Below are positions 25,325 to 33,511 of a DNA stretch of 41,102 nt, one piece after another. The stretch is from Prochlorococcus sp. HOT208_60m_808M21 (GTDB lineage Bacteria > Cyanobacteriota > Cyanobacteriia > PCC-6307 > Cyanobiaceae). The first letter of the stretch is position 1; every line of letters begins with the position of its first letter. The stretch spans positions 1 through 41,102 of the forward strand of contig MWOX01000131.1 of the NCBI GenBank assembly GCA_002026005.1, in the 5' to 3' direction. The notes beneath the pieces were generated by a model. The model made no database searches, had not been told where the DNA came from, and worked only from the letters and a program-made list of their open reading frames with translations. A program made the translations under genes and the position numbers.

Positions 25325-25585
25325 ATGATTAAGCCTATGATCAATTTATTATCTTTACTTCTATCTTCAGTGCTGTGGGTACAAGTCCCTCAATGGTCAG
25401 ATGATTGGTCAAAATGTGCTGTTGACATACCAGATGCTTCATGTCATTGGTACATAACTGCACCAGATAATACTTTTGGGGAAGGGTTTGATTGGGCTAG
25501 CGCCCCTTGGTTTGATGCTAACGGATTAAGTGATGTCCCTAGCATTGATAAACAAACTGCTATAGAAAAGCTTCAGTCTAAGTAG
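25325..25585 (+). CDS. Small secreted protein, unknown function
   Basis: 86 residues. A signal-like N-terminus (LLSLLLSSVLWVQV) is followed by an acidic, Trp-rich mature part with two Cys (about 31 and 40) that could form one disulfide (WSKCAVDIPDASCHWYITA). Six or so Trp residues in ~65 is unusual. In-frame ATG at 25325 or 25337. It lies in the ~760-base interval bracketed by copies 1 and 3 of the 47-bp palindromic repeat, with a hairpin right at its stop codon. I recognise no family. Export to the periplasm or lumen is inferred from the leader. Confidence 0.66.
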   Translation: MIKPMINLLSLLLSSVLWVQVPQWSDDWSKCAVDIPDASCHWYITAPDNTFGEGFDWASAPWFDANGLSDVPSIDKQTAIEKLQSK

Positions 25586-25605
25586 TACTGTCTTTAAGGC
25601 AGTAC
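25585..25605 (+). terminator. Hairpin at the end of the small secreted protein gene
   Basis: GTACTGTC and GGCAGTAC pair (one G-T) around a short loop, starting in the stop codon. No T-run follows, so it may be a weak terminator or an mRNA-stabilising 3' hairpin. The following 25606-26011 has no gene that I can support and holds repeat copies 2 and 3. Confidence 0.4.
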
Positions 25606-25774
25606 GGAAAGATATAAAAGTCACTTATAGCAGTATTTTCTAGCCATTGTTAATTTATTGGACATTGAAAGGACATAATTTATTGATTTATTATTCAATT
25701 TTAAATTTTTCCCAGGCTTTATAAGCGGTTTGGGTATGAATCATTCAAATTGATAAATTAAGTTTTCTTACATA

Positions 25775-25821
25775 TCTATTTTAAGACTATTAATTAGACT
25801 TATATTAAGTCTCATATTAGA
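25775..25821. repeat. Palindromic repeat copy 2 (47 bp)
   Basis: Matches copy 3 in the same orientation at 38 of 47 positions by manual alignment. The core AAGACTATTAATTAGACTTA is best kept. Its left outer arm is decayed (TCTATTTTAAGA), so the outer stem is weaker than in copies 1 and 3. Confidence 0.62.
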
Positions 25822-25955
25822 AGTGCAATACAAACATATTTTAAAAAATATATTCTATTTTAATTTCATTTTAATTTCATTTATGCATAATTATTGCTTC
25901 TTTAAATTTGAAAAAATATATTGATGAAAATTAGAAATTTTGTACTTAACAGTCG

Positions 25956-26002
25956 TCTTATATAAGACTATTAAATAGACTTATGTATAGTCTTATATGA
26001 GA
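25956..26002. repeat. Palindromic repeat copy 3 (47 bp)
   Basis: Begins with the self-complementary TCTTATATAAGA and ends with TCTTATATGAGA; inner motif AGACTT/TAGTCT. It ends 10 bases before the stop codon of the minus-strand RHH-DnaJ gene, so, like copy 1, it lies in the 3' untranslated region of a gene. Confidence 0.72.
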
Positions 26003-26011
26003 ATCAGTATA

Positions 26012-27022
26012 CTAATTTCTATATAGATTTTTTAGCAATTGATACGCTTCATTTAATTTTCTCATTTGATCTGTTGATCCTCCAGCATCTGGATGCGTTT
26101 CTAAGGCTATTGATTTATAGGCCTCCCTAATTTTACGGAACGTATGAGCTGATCCTGCAGATGTTGATAAATTCAATAATTTAAGTGCTCCATGTACTGT
26201 CATTGTTGAGTCCAATGTTTCAAATGAATTTGATCTATTATTTCGCTTAAATCTACATACAAACCTTCTCATAAGTGTTGGTATTCTATTTATCAAATCT
26301 GATGTAGCAAAAGGGTCTTCTAAAACACCAATCATTAATAAAACGATTTCAAGGGATGGATTTTTCTTTATCCAAAATGGGCATAATTCTGACATTAATT
26401 TATTTGCTGCACTCCACGTAAAGGGTAGATTTTCAGTTCCATCAAGATTTGGCCAAATATCCCTTTCAAACCAATCCATCGAAGCTTCTACTACATAATC
26501 GTTAGGAACTGATCCATATAAGGTTTTCCAATGACTAATTAACTCAATTCGACATTTTATTAATTCAGTTTCTTTAATTGTATTAATTTGAATATCATTA
26601 ATATTCTCCTTTAATTTTTCACTATTAATACTTCTTCTTAGATTCTTTACTTTTTTTTCAACAAAATTGGGAAGGCTTATGTTTGAGTTGGCTTTTTCTT
26701 TATATTGATTGTTATTTGTAAATCTTTTATTCAAAGATATCTCATTAACTTCTTTTTTTACATCTGATTTAATTAATACCAATGCAGTATCTTCATCAAT
26801 ATTTAAATTTTCAATATTATTCTTCTCGTTAAAGTCTATTTCTTGCTGTTGGTTCTTAGGTAGTAAATCATCTTCTTTAAGAATTTCTTTAAGGATCTTT
26901 TCTATTACAGGTCCTCTTGCTCTAAGTCCCCACTCTTTTCGTAATTGATCAAACCTGGAAATTAGTTCCTCAGGTAAATCAATTGAAATTCTTTTTGTAT
27001 TTGAATTTTCAGGAATATTCAA
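26012..27022 (-). CDS. RHH-like N-terminus fused to a C-terminal DnaJ (J) domain
   Basis: 336 residues. Residues ~10-48 look like a ribbon-helix-helix unit: strand KRISIDLP, helix EELISRFDQLRKEWG, helix RGPVIEKILKEILK. Residues ~50-140 are low-complexity, rich in Asn, Lys and Glu. Residues ~145-255 form a Trp-rich helical region (WKTLYGSVPNDYVVEASMDW, WPNLDGTENLPFTWSAANKL). The last ~60 residues are a J-domain with the HPD motif (TFRKIREAYKSIALETHPDAGG, then LNEAYQLL). J-domains stimulate DnaK ATPase. Together they suggest a DNA-bound or DNA-regulated co-chaperone. The RHH call is the weaker part. Confidence 0.78.
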   Translation of the reverse strand: MNIPENSNTKRISIDLPEELISRFDQLRKEWGLRARGPVIEKILKEILKEDDLLPKNQQQEIDFNEKNNIENLNIDEDTALVLIKSDVKKEVNEISLNKRFTNNNQYKEKANSNISLPNFVEKKVKNLRRSINSEKLKENINDIQINTIKETELIKCRIELISHWKTLYGSVPNDYVVEASMDWFERDIWPNLDGTENLPFTWSAANKLMSELCPFWIKKNPSLEIVLLMIGVLEDPFATSDLINRIPTLMRRFVCRFKRNNRSNSFETLDSTMTVHGALKLLNLSTSAGSAHTFRKIREAYKSIALETHPDAGGSTDQMRKLNEAYQLLKNLYRN

Positions 27023-27039
27023 TAATATTTACTTGAATA

Positions 27040-27086
27040 GTATGGATTTTATTTAATTTTATTCAAAAAAAATTGAAAGTCCATAC
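27040..27086. promoter_or_regulatory. Inverted repeat upstream of the RHH-DnaJ gene
   Basis: GTATGGA (27040-27046) and TCCATAC (27080-27086) are perfect inverted copies separated by 33 bases in the divergent gap. They might be half-sites for the adjacent RHH-type protein, or chance. Confidence 0.3.
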
Positions 27087-27165
27087 GGAATATTGTTTTT
27101 AAATTAAAACCATTTTATTTTTATGTCACAGGTCAATTAAGTATCTTTTTATAATAAAAACAAAA

Positions 27166-27345
27166 ATGTTTAGTTGTTATTTCAAGTCACCTAAAGAAAA
27201 AAAGAGTTTTTATCAACATAAGAAATTAGAAATGCTTAATTATATTAAGGATTCACTTGAACGTAAAATTGCCTCCGTAACAGCATCTATAGAAGTTCTA
27301 GAAAGCCAAATAAGCAGGGATAAGGAAGTTGAAGTAACCAACTAG
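27166..27345 (+). CDS. Small coiled-coil-like hypothetical protein (59 aa)
   Basis: ATG 27166 to TAG 27343-27345. A short N-terminus with one Cys is followed by a long predicted helix with regular hydrophobic spacing (KLEMLNYIKDSLERKIASVTASIEVLESQI), as in a short coiled coil. No known family. It ends three bases before the stop codon of the convergent Ap4A phosphorylase gene. The intact coiled-coil pattern makes it more credible than a random frame. Confidence 0.6.
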   Translation: MFSCYFKSPKEKKSFYQHKKLEMLNYIKDSLERKIASVTASIEVLESQISRDKEVEVTN

Positions 27346-27348
27346 TAT

Positions 27349-28179
27349 TCAAACAAAACTTTCTAGTAGTTTTTCTGGGCCAAACTTCTTTAAATAATTA
27401 ATATTTGAATTTTCAGTTACTAATAGATATCCTGCAAATCCTAAACCGTTAATACTGAAACCATGAATATGATCATTTTTTCTTTTTATAAGAGCGATCC
27501 ATTTATTAGTTATTAAAATATTGTAAGGGTATATCGGCTTCTTATTATTAATAGGGTCTCCAAGTCCTAATTTCTTGCATAATTCTAAGTACAATTCAAA
27601 AAGACATGATGGATTATCTAAAAAATTAAATTTGGATACAATAATATTTTTTTTAAGCTTACTATCTAGATCTTTATATGCGTTCATCTCTAAAAACCAC
27701 TTTTCTCTAGGGCATGATATCTCACTTTTAGATCTACGCAAAAGTTGAAAATGCCTGTGAGGTTGACTTGCTCCTGCAATTGGAGAACTATTGAAAAACC
27801 ATAATCCACTAGTATCTTTATTAACTTGTTTGATTGCTCTCCAATCTTTAATATCTAACCATCCATTTTGAGGTTTCCATTCATTTGTAATAAGTAAAAT
27901 ATGACCTTTTTGTACAGGGTACTTATTTAATATTAGTTGATGATTATCACCGATTTTATCAATTTCTAGTAACTTTTCCCAGGGACAAAACGGATTTTGC
28001 TTAGGACCATAAATTTTTTTTTTATTAAATTTTGAGGTATCGAGTTTCCTAATTATGAAGTCGTCTTTTTCATATAAATCTCTCGTAATAATTTCAGTTT
28101 TGAGAGGATATAATGATTCATCATCAATAGATAATCGAGTTTGTTCTAGTGCTTTTTCCCAATATATTTCTAAACTCAT
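27349..28179 (-). CDS. Ap4A phosphorylase (ATP adenylyltransferase), HIT superfamily
   Basis: 276 residues. Splits diadenosine tetraphosphate using phosphate, giving ADP and ATP. The N-terminal region has NPFCPWE and a conserved HLIL-type strand (NKYPVQKGHILLIT). The catalytic HIT-like motif reads SQPHRHFQLL, with the nucleophilic His in H-x-H-x-Q form. Family length and the KPIYPYNILIT region agree. It lies 49 bases downstream of the DUF2237 gene and is convergent with a small coiled-coil protein. Confidence 0.88.
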   Translation of the reverse strand: MSLEIYWEKALEQTRLSIDDESLYPLKTEIITRDLYEKDDFIIRKLDTSKFNKKKIYGPKQNPFCPWEKLLEIDKIGDNHQLILNKYPVQKGHILLITNEWKPQNGWLDIKDWRAIKQVNKDTSGLWFFNSSPIAGASQPHRHFQLLRRSKSEISCPREKWFLEMNAYKDLDSKLKKNIIVSKFNFLDNPSCLFELYLELCKKLGLGDPINNKKPIYPYNILITNKWIALIKRKNDHIHGFSINGLGFAGYLLVTENSNINYLKKFGPEKLLESFV

Positions 28180-28227
28180 TTAAAAAAATTTATCATAATC
28201 ATTCTAAAAAAAAAATTAAACTTGTAA

Positions 28228-28611
28228 TTACTTTTTATTAAATTGATATTCTTTCAATTTTTCCAGAGGTACTGATTCTAAGACTACAATATTCGTTGAT
28301 TCTAATATGACTTTTGGTGCAAGACCGTCTAATAATGCTTGCTTCCACCTATCTAGACAAATACACCAATGATCACCATCCTTTAGTCCTGGGAAGGAAT
28401 AAATAGGCATAGGAGTTATTAAATCATTACCTTGTGATTTACTATATTTAAGAAAATTATCATCCATTACACAACATATGGAATGATTCCCTCCATCATT
28501 TTTGTCATAGTTGCAAAATCCATCTCTGAACCACCCTGTCATAGGTGAGCAACTACAAATCTCAATTTTTTCTCCAAGGACATTTAACTGATTTTGATTA
28601 TTTATGGTCAT
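28228..28611 (-). CDS. DUF2237 family protein
   Basis: 127 residues, the usual size. The family features are visible: NVLGEKIEICSCSPMTGWFRDGFCN, SICCVMDDNFLKYSKSQGNDL, FPGLKDGDHWCICLDRWKQAL, and a C-terminal VVLESVPLEKL. Eight Cys residues in conserved positions suggest metal binding or redox sensitivity, but no function is established to my knowledge. It is followed on the same strand by the Ap4A phosphorylase gene. Confidence 0.85.
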   Translation of the reverse strand: MTINNQNQLNVLGEKIEICSCSPMTGWFRDGFCNYDKNDGGNHSICCVMDDNFLKYSKSQGNDLITPMPIYSFPGLKDGDHWCICLDRWKQALLDGLAPKVILESTNIVVLESVPLEKLKEYQFNKK

Positions 28612-28711
28612 AGATTTTTTTTAATAATAATAAAACACCAACATTTCTTTAAAATAGGTTGACGAGTATGGGGGGTAAGGAGGTAATAATTCTAATAAGG
28701 TTTTTTTCATT

Positions 28712-28930
28712 ATGGATTGGGACTTTACTGACAACATAGCATTTAAGGCTCTTTATGAAGCTTTTAAAGATAGTGGTGAATCTTCCGCATTAGAATTTTT
28801 ATCTAGTGATGGTGCTTCATATTATCTTGAGTTAACACAGGATGCCGCGGGTGAGGGAATTGATCTAGGTGATAATGAAACGATGGAAGAACTACAGGAA
28901 GAAGTTATTGTATATTTAGAAAACAACTAA
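28712..28930 (+). CDS. Small acidic protein, unknown function
   Basis: 72 residues, strongly acidic with almost no basic residues (2 Lys). Predicted helical (FKALYEAFKDSGESSALEFL), then a short SYYLELTQDAAG section. It ends nine bases before the convergent metH stop. In the leader, a G-rich tract (GGGGGGTAAGGAGG, 28670-28683) stands out against the AT-rich background. TTGACG at 28659 may be a -35 box. I do not recognise the family. Confidence 0.68.
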   Translation: MDWDFTDNIAFKALYEAFKDSGESSALEFLSSDGASYYLELTQDAAGEGIDLGDNETMEELQEEVIVYLENN

Positions 28931-28939
28931 AAATTTAGA

Positions 28940-31900
28940 TTAAGCGCTGAAATATTTAGCTTTTGAGTGTAGTGAAATGATAGCTGTAGTACTTTGTTCT
29001 GGATGAAGTTGTTCAGATTCATCCATGGTCAAGTTTATTCTTTTTGCATCCAACAATGATAATTGTATGTTTGAATCAGATACTTTTGGACATGCAGGAT
29101 AACCAAAAGAATATCTAGCTCCTCTATATTTTTGAGCTAGTATTTCTCTATTTTTGTCTGGTTCTTCAGACCTAAAACCACATTCAATACGAATTAAGGC
29201 ATGGACATACTCAGCTAGAGCTTCTGCTAATTGCACTGTAAGTCCATGGAATAACAAATAATCGCTATATTTATCTTCTTTAAATAATTTTTGAGAATAT
29301 TCACTAGCAATATCGCCCATCGTTACTGCCTGCATAGGAAATATATCTATCGGTTTATCATTTTTTAAATCACAATAAAAATCAGCTATGCATAAATTAT
29401 TCCCAGATTTTTGTCGTGGAAAATTAAATTTTGAAATTTTATTTAATGATTTTTCGTCAAATAAGAGAATACTATTATTTTTTCTCCCGCATCTGAAATA
29501 TCCATAAACTGCTTTGGGTGATATAAGTTTTTTTTCTATAATTATCTCTAACCATTTATCTAACAATGGTTTAGCATACGAATCCAAGTAGTTATTGTAT
29601 TCATCTACGCTTTGGTTTTTTCCTTTTTTTATTTGCCATTGCCCGCTAAATAGAGCTTTTGTGTCTAAGTAAAATATTAACTTATTTAAATCTATATCAA
29701 CATCGTTCAAGACTTTCGTCCCCAAGAAAGGGACTTGAATTGGATCTTCTTCATTTATAAATTTAGATCTTATAAAATTTTCTTTTAAATTTAATTTGGA
29801 AGACTCGGTATGTGTGGATATTGATTTTTTAACAACTTGAGAGTTGGATTTTGATGAGGCTAAATTAATATTTATACCCTCGTTATTAATGAAACCCTCT
29901 GTATTTGACCAATTACCCTTTTTCTTATTATCCATATATTCATTCATGAATCTAAGATCAGTGAATGCATCTTTTCCGTACAATATTTTCCCTTTATATA
30001 TTTTGCTGCAGTCCTCATTTACAAATTTTGGGGTTAAGGCTGCGCCTCCTAATATTACTGGAACACTAATATTTTCATTGTTAAAAGCCTCTAAATTATC
30101 TTTCATAAAAGCAGTTGATTTAACAAGTAATCCGCTCATAGCGATGCAATCTGCATTGTGCTTTTTTTGTGCATCTATAATTGCTGAAACATCTTGCTTT
30201 ATTCCAAGATTTATTACGTCATAACCATTATTTGTAAGTATAATATCTACTAAATTTTTTCCAATATCATGAACATCGCCTTTAACAGTTGCAATCAAGA
30301 GTTTTCCATTTGATATGTTTTCATCTACAGTTTCCATATATGGTTCTAAAATTGAAACAGCAAATTTCATTGTTTCAGCGGATTGAAGTACAAATGGCAA
30401 TTGCATTTGACCTGAGCCAAATAAATCTCCTACAACTTTCATTCCATCTAATAAAAAGGTATTAATTATTTCAAGAGGTTTATATTTTTTTAACGCTTTA
30501 TTTAATTGATCCTCTAATCCTATTTTTTCTCCATCAATAATATGATTTTTCAGACTTTCTTCAAGAGTTAGGTTTTTATTTTCTGAAGATGCTTTTTTGA
30601 AATCTTGAATAGATAAATCTTGAAAAGCCTTTGTTAATTCAACTAATGGATCATAAATGCAAATATCATCTTCAAATTCTCTTTTGTCATATATCAAATC
30701 TAAGCAAAGCTTTTTAGTTTCTTCAGAAATTTTTGATAATGGCAAAATTTTATTCGGTGCGATGATGGCAGAATCTAATCCTGCTTTAATGCATTCATCT
30801 AAAAATATTGAATTTAGATTAATTCTTGATAATGGAGAAAGACCAAAACTAATGTTTGATATCCCAAGTATGATATGAATATCTGGGAAATTTTCACGTA
30901 TTTTTAATATTGCACTAATAGTTTCTTTAGCGTTTAATCTATCTTCTTCTATCCCTGTAGATATTGGCAGAGCTAATGGATCAAAAAATAGCTCATAATC
31001 TGACAAACCACATTCTCTTGTTCTATTAATCGCTCGTCTGACAATCTTATATTTTTTTTCTGAATTCCTTGCCATTCCATCTTCATCAATTGTTCCGACA
31101 ACAAGACCTGAACCATACCCTAAGGCTAAATTTAGAACTTGATCAAACCTTTCATTGCCATCTTCGTAATTGGTTGAATTTATAATACATTTACCACCAG
31201 CTGACTTTAATCCACTTTCCATTTTGTCAGCATCTGTAGAGTCAATCATTAAAGGTAAATTTATATTGGTAACTAGTCTTGAAGTTATTTCTTTCATATC
31301 TTTCACTCCGTCTCTCCCTACATAATCGACATTTACATCAAGAACGTGAGCATTTTCTTTTTGTTGTTGCTTGGCAATGGCAACTAAGCCATCCCAATCG
31401 TCGTTATTTAATAACTCCCTTACCTTTTTCGATCCACTTGCATTTAATCTTTCTCCTATTATCAAAATTGAATTGTCTTGTTTATATGGCACAGAGTTAT
31501 ATATTGATGAGGCAGATGGAATAAAACCGCTTGAATTTTTCTTACCATTGTTGTTATTCCTTTCATTATCAATAATTTCATCGATTATTGAAGACAGGTT
31601 TTTTATATGTTCAGGTGTTGTCCCACAACATCCACCTATTAATTGAACATTAAAGTCATATATAAAATTCATTAACTGCATCTTTAATTCTATTGGCTTT
31701 AATCTATAGTGAGCTACACCACCAATATTTTCAGGAAGACCTGCATTGGGAATACAGCTTATAGCGAAGGGAGAATTTTCAGACAAATATTTAATATGTT
31801 CCTTCATTTGCTCTGGACCAGTTGCACAATTAAGTCCAAGGATATCTATATTAAATGGCTCTAATATTGTTAATGCAGAAGCAATATCAGATCCAACAAG

Positions 31901-32506
31901 CATAGTACCTGTTGTTTCCATTGTTATAGATACCATTAAAGGGATATCAATATTTTTACTTTCTAGAATTTCTTTTGATGCTAATAAGGCAGATTTAATT
32001 TGTAAAACATCCTGACAAGTTTCAATCAAAAGAAGATCAACTCCTCCATCTATAAGACCATAAATTTGTTCTTTATATGATTGCTTTAATTCATCAAAAT
32101 CTATATGTCCTAAGGTGGGTAATTTAGTTGTTGGCCCAATTGAACCTGCTACAAACCTTGGTTTATCTTCTGATGAGTATTTGGCAGCAGCTTTTTTTGC
32201 TATAAATGCCGCATTTTTATTTATCTCATAAGCCTTATCCGCAATATCATATTCATCAAGAACTATTGATGAGGCTCCAAATGTATTAGTTTCTATAACA
32301 TGACAACCTGCTTCTAAAAATGAATTATGAACCTTCTCAACTACCTCTGGCGATGATAAAACAAGGTTTTCATTACACCCCTCTAATTCTTTTCCTCCAA
32401 AGTTATCTGCAGTAAGATTTAAGTTCTGAAACGATGTTCCAGTACCACCGTCAAAAATAATTAATGGTTTTTCATCTCTATTTAGATAGGTTCTGAAAGA
32501 TTCCAT
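28940..32506 (-). CDS. metH: Cobalamin-dependent methionine synthase
   Basis: 1188 residues, full length. The homocysteine domain (1-~320) has its three zinc ligands Cys227, Cys293 and Cys294. The folate (pterin) domain covers ~345-620. The B12 cap and binding domain at ~660-880 has the lower ligand motif DVHDIG (744-749, His746). The C-terminal activation domain (~930-1188) has the SAM-binding RYSFGYPACP. It methylates homocysteine with methyl-tetrahydrofolate through methyl-cob(III)alamin. Cobalamin genes cobN and cobU are in the same window. No cobalamin riboswitch is apparent upstream: ilvE lies only 18 bases before the start. Confidence 0.97.
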   Translation of the reverse strand: MESFRTYLNRDEKPLIIFDGGTGTSFQNLNLTADNFGGKELEGCNENLVLSSPEVVEKVHNSFLEAGCHVIETNTFGASSIVLDEYDIADKAYEINKNAAFIAKKAAAKYSSEDKPRFVAGSIGPTTKLPTLGHIDFDELKQSYKEQIYGLIDGGVDLLLIETCQDVLQIKSALLASKEILESKNIDIPLMVSITMETTGTMLVGSDIASALTILEPFNIDILGLNCATGPEQMKEHIKYLSENSPFAISCIPNAGLPENIGGVAHYRLKPIELKMQLMNFIYDFNVQLIGGCCGTTPEHIKNLSSIIDEIIDNERNNNNGKKNSSGFIPSASSIYNSVPYKQDNSILIIGERLNASGSKKVRELLNNDDWDGLVAIAKQQQKENAHVLDVNVDYVGRDGVKDMKEITSRLVTNINLPLMIDSTDADKMESGLKSAGGKCIINSTNYEDGNERFDQVLNLALGYGSGLVVGTIDEDGMARNSEKKYKIVRRAINRTRECGLSDYELFFDPLALPISTGIEEDRLNAKETISAILKIRENFPDIHIILGISNISFGLSPLSRINLNSIFLDECIKAGLDSAIIAPNKILPLSKISEETKKLCLDLIYDKREFEDDICIYDPLVELTKAFQDLSIQDFKKASSENKNLTLEESLKNHIIDGEKIGLEDQLNKALKKYKPLEIINTFLLDGMKVVGDLFGSGQMQLPFVLQSAETMKFAVSILEPYMETVDENISNGKLLIATVKGDVHDIGKNLVDIILTNNGYDVINLGIKQDVSAIIDAQKKHNADCIAMSGLLVKSTAFMKDNLEAFNNENISVPVILGGAALTPKFVNEDCSKIYKGKILYGKDAFTDLRFMNEYMDNKKKGNWSNTEGFINNEGININLASSKSNSQVVKKSISTHTESSKLNLKENFIRSKFINEEDPIQVPFLGTKVLNDVDIDLNKLIFYLDTKALFSGQWQIKKGKNQSVDEYNNYLDSYAKPLLDKWLEIIIEKKLISPKAVYGYFRCGRKNNSILLFDEKSLNKISKFNFPRQKSGNNLCIADFYCDLKNDKPIDIFPMQAVTMGDIASEYSQKLFKEDKYSDYLLFHGLTVQLAEALAEYVHALIRIECGFRSEEPDKNREILAQKYRGARYSFGYPACPKVSDSNIQLSLLDAKRINLTMDESEQLHPEQSTTAIISLHSKAKYFSA

Positions 32507-32524
32507 TTTTAGGTTAAAAATAAT

Positions 32525-33439
32525 TTATTTTAGTGAAATTCTTGTTACCCAATTATCATAGTCTTGAGAACGACCTTCTGTTATTTCTATAAGCTTACTT
32601 TTTAATTTATTCATTATTGGTCTTTCAACATTTAATTCAGTTGATTCAATTTTTTTAATTGGTGTAATTTTTGCTGCTGTACCAGTTAGAAAAACTTCAT
32701 CTGCTATTAATAATTCTGTTTTATCAACAGGCCTCTCAATTACATTTATTCCAAATGATTTTGCTAATTCAATTACACTAGCTCTAGTAATACCCTCAAG
32801 GATATCTTGATCAACACCAGGAGTGATTAAGTCACCATTCCTAACAATAAATAAATTCATACCACTAGCTTCGCTTACCTTACCACTTGAATTTAATAGC
32901 AGGGCTTCATCAAAACCCGATAAACTAGCTTCTGTTTTGGCTAATGAACTAGTAATATATGCTCCACTTATTTTTCCTCTTAAGGGGAGAGATCTATCTT
33001 CTTGCCTTGTCCAACTACTCATTCTACATGAAACACCTTCTGGGGATAGATAATCTCCTAGTTCAATACAATAAATAAAGAAATTTGTTTCAATATTGTG
33101 TAACCTTGGCGCTATACCTAAATCGCTTGTATATACAAATGGTCTTATATAAATAGGTTTTTCTGGCTTGTTTCTTTTTATAACTTCTTCTAAGGCTTTA
33201 AAAATATATTCTTCAGAAATTTCAGTTAAGAGTAATTTTGCACTTTGAGATAATCTTTTTATATGTTTATCAGTTCTAAACAAAAGGAATTCTTCTTTGT
33301 TTGTTGGGTTAGGTATCGCTCGCATTCCTCCAAATGCAGCAGTACCGTAATGTAGTGCATGAGTAGCTATTGATATTTTTGCTTCTTTAAATGGAATACA
33401 TTTCCCTTCGAACCAGGCGTATGGAAGAAATTCATGCAT
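32525..33439 (-). CDS. ilvE: Branched-chain amino acid aminotransferase
   Basis: 304 residues, fold type IV PLP enzyme that transaminates Leu, Ile and Val. Visible motifs are ATHALHYGTAAFGGMRA near the N-terminus, YIRPFVY, the PLP lysine in LRGKISGAYITSS (~155), SEASGMNLFIV, and TPGVDQDILEGITRASVIELA. Its start is divergent from cobN with a gap of 72 bases holding both promoters. metH follows 18 bases downstream. Confidence 0.94.
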   Translation of the reverse strand: MHEFLPYAWFEGKCIPFKEAKISIATHALHYGTAAFGGMRAIPNPTNKEEFLLFRTDKHIKRLSQSAKLLLTEISEEYIFKALEEVIKRNKPEKPIYIRPFVYTSDLGIAPRLHNIETNFFIYCIELGDYLSPEGVSCRMSSWTRQEDRSLPLRGKISGAYITSSLAKTEASLSGFDEALLLNSSGKVSEASGMNLFIVRNGDLITPGVDQDILEGITRASVIELAKSFGINVIERPVDKTELLIADEVFLTGTAAKITPIKKIESTELNVERPIMNKLKSKLIEITEGRSQDYDNWVTRISLK

Positions 33440-33511
33440 ATTTAATTTTTTTAATTAAGGTAAACTTGTTTTATCCTACTTACGTATTCTAAACCTTATT
33501 TATATATAAAA

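Noticed and set aside
28677-28684. Perfect AAGGAGGT as ribosome binding site of the small acidic protein at 28712
   Set aside because: It lies 27 bases before the ATG, too far, and no start codon lies at proper distance in frame. A G-rich leader tract is the safer description.
29844-30224. 126-residue and several other plus-strand frames inside metH
   Set aside because: Antisense shadows of a full-length conserved gene; the translations show no motif.
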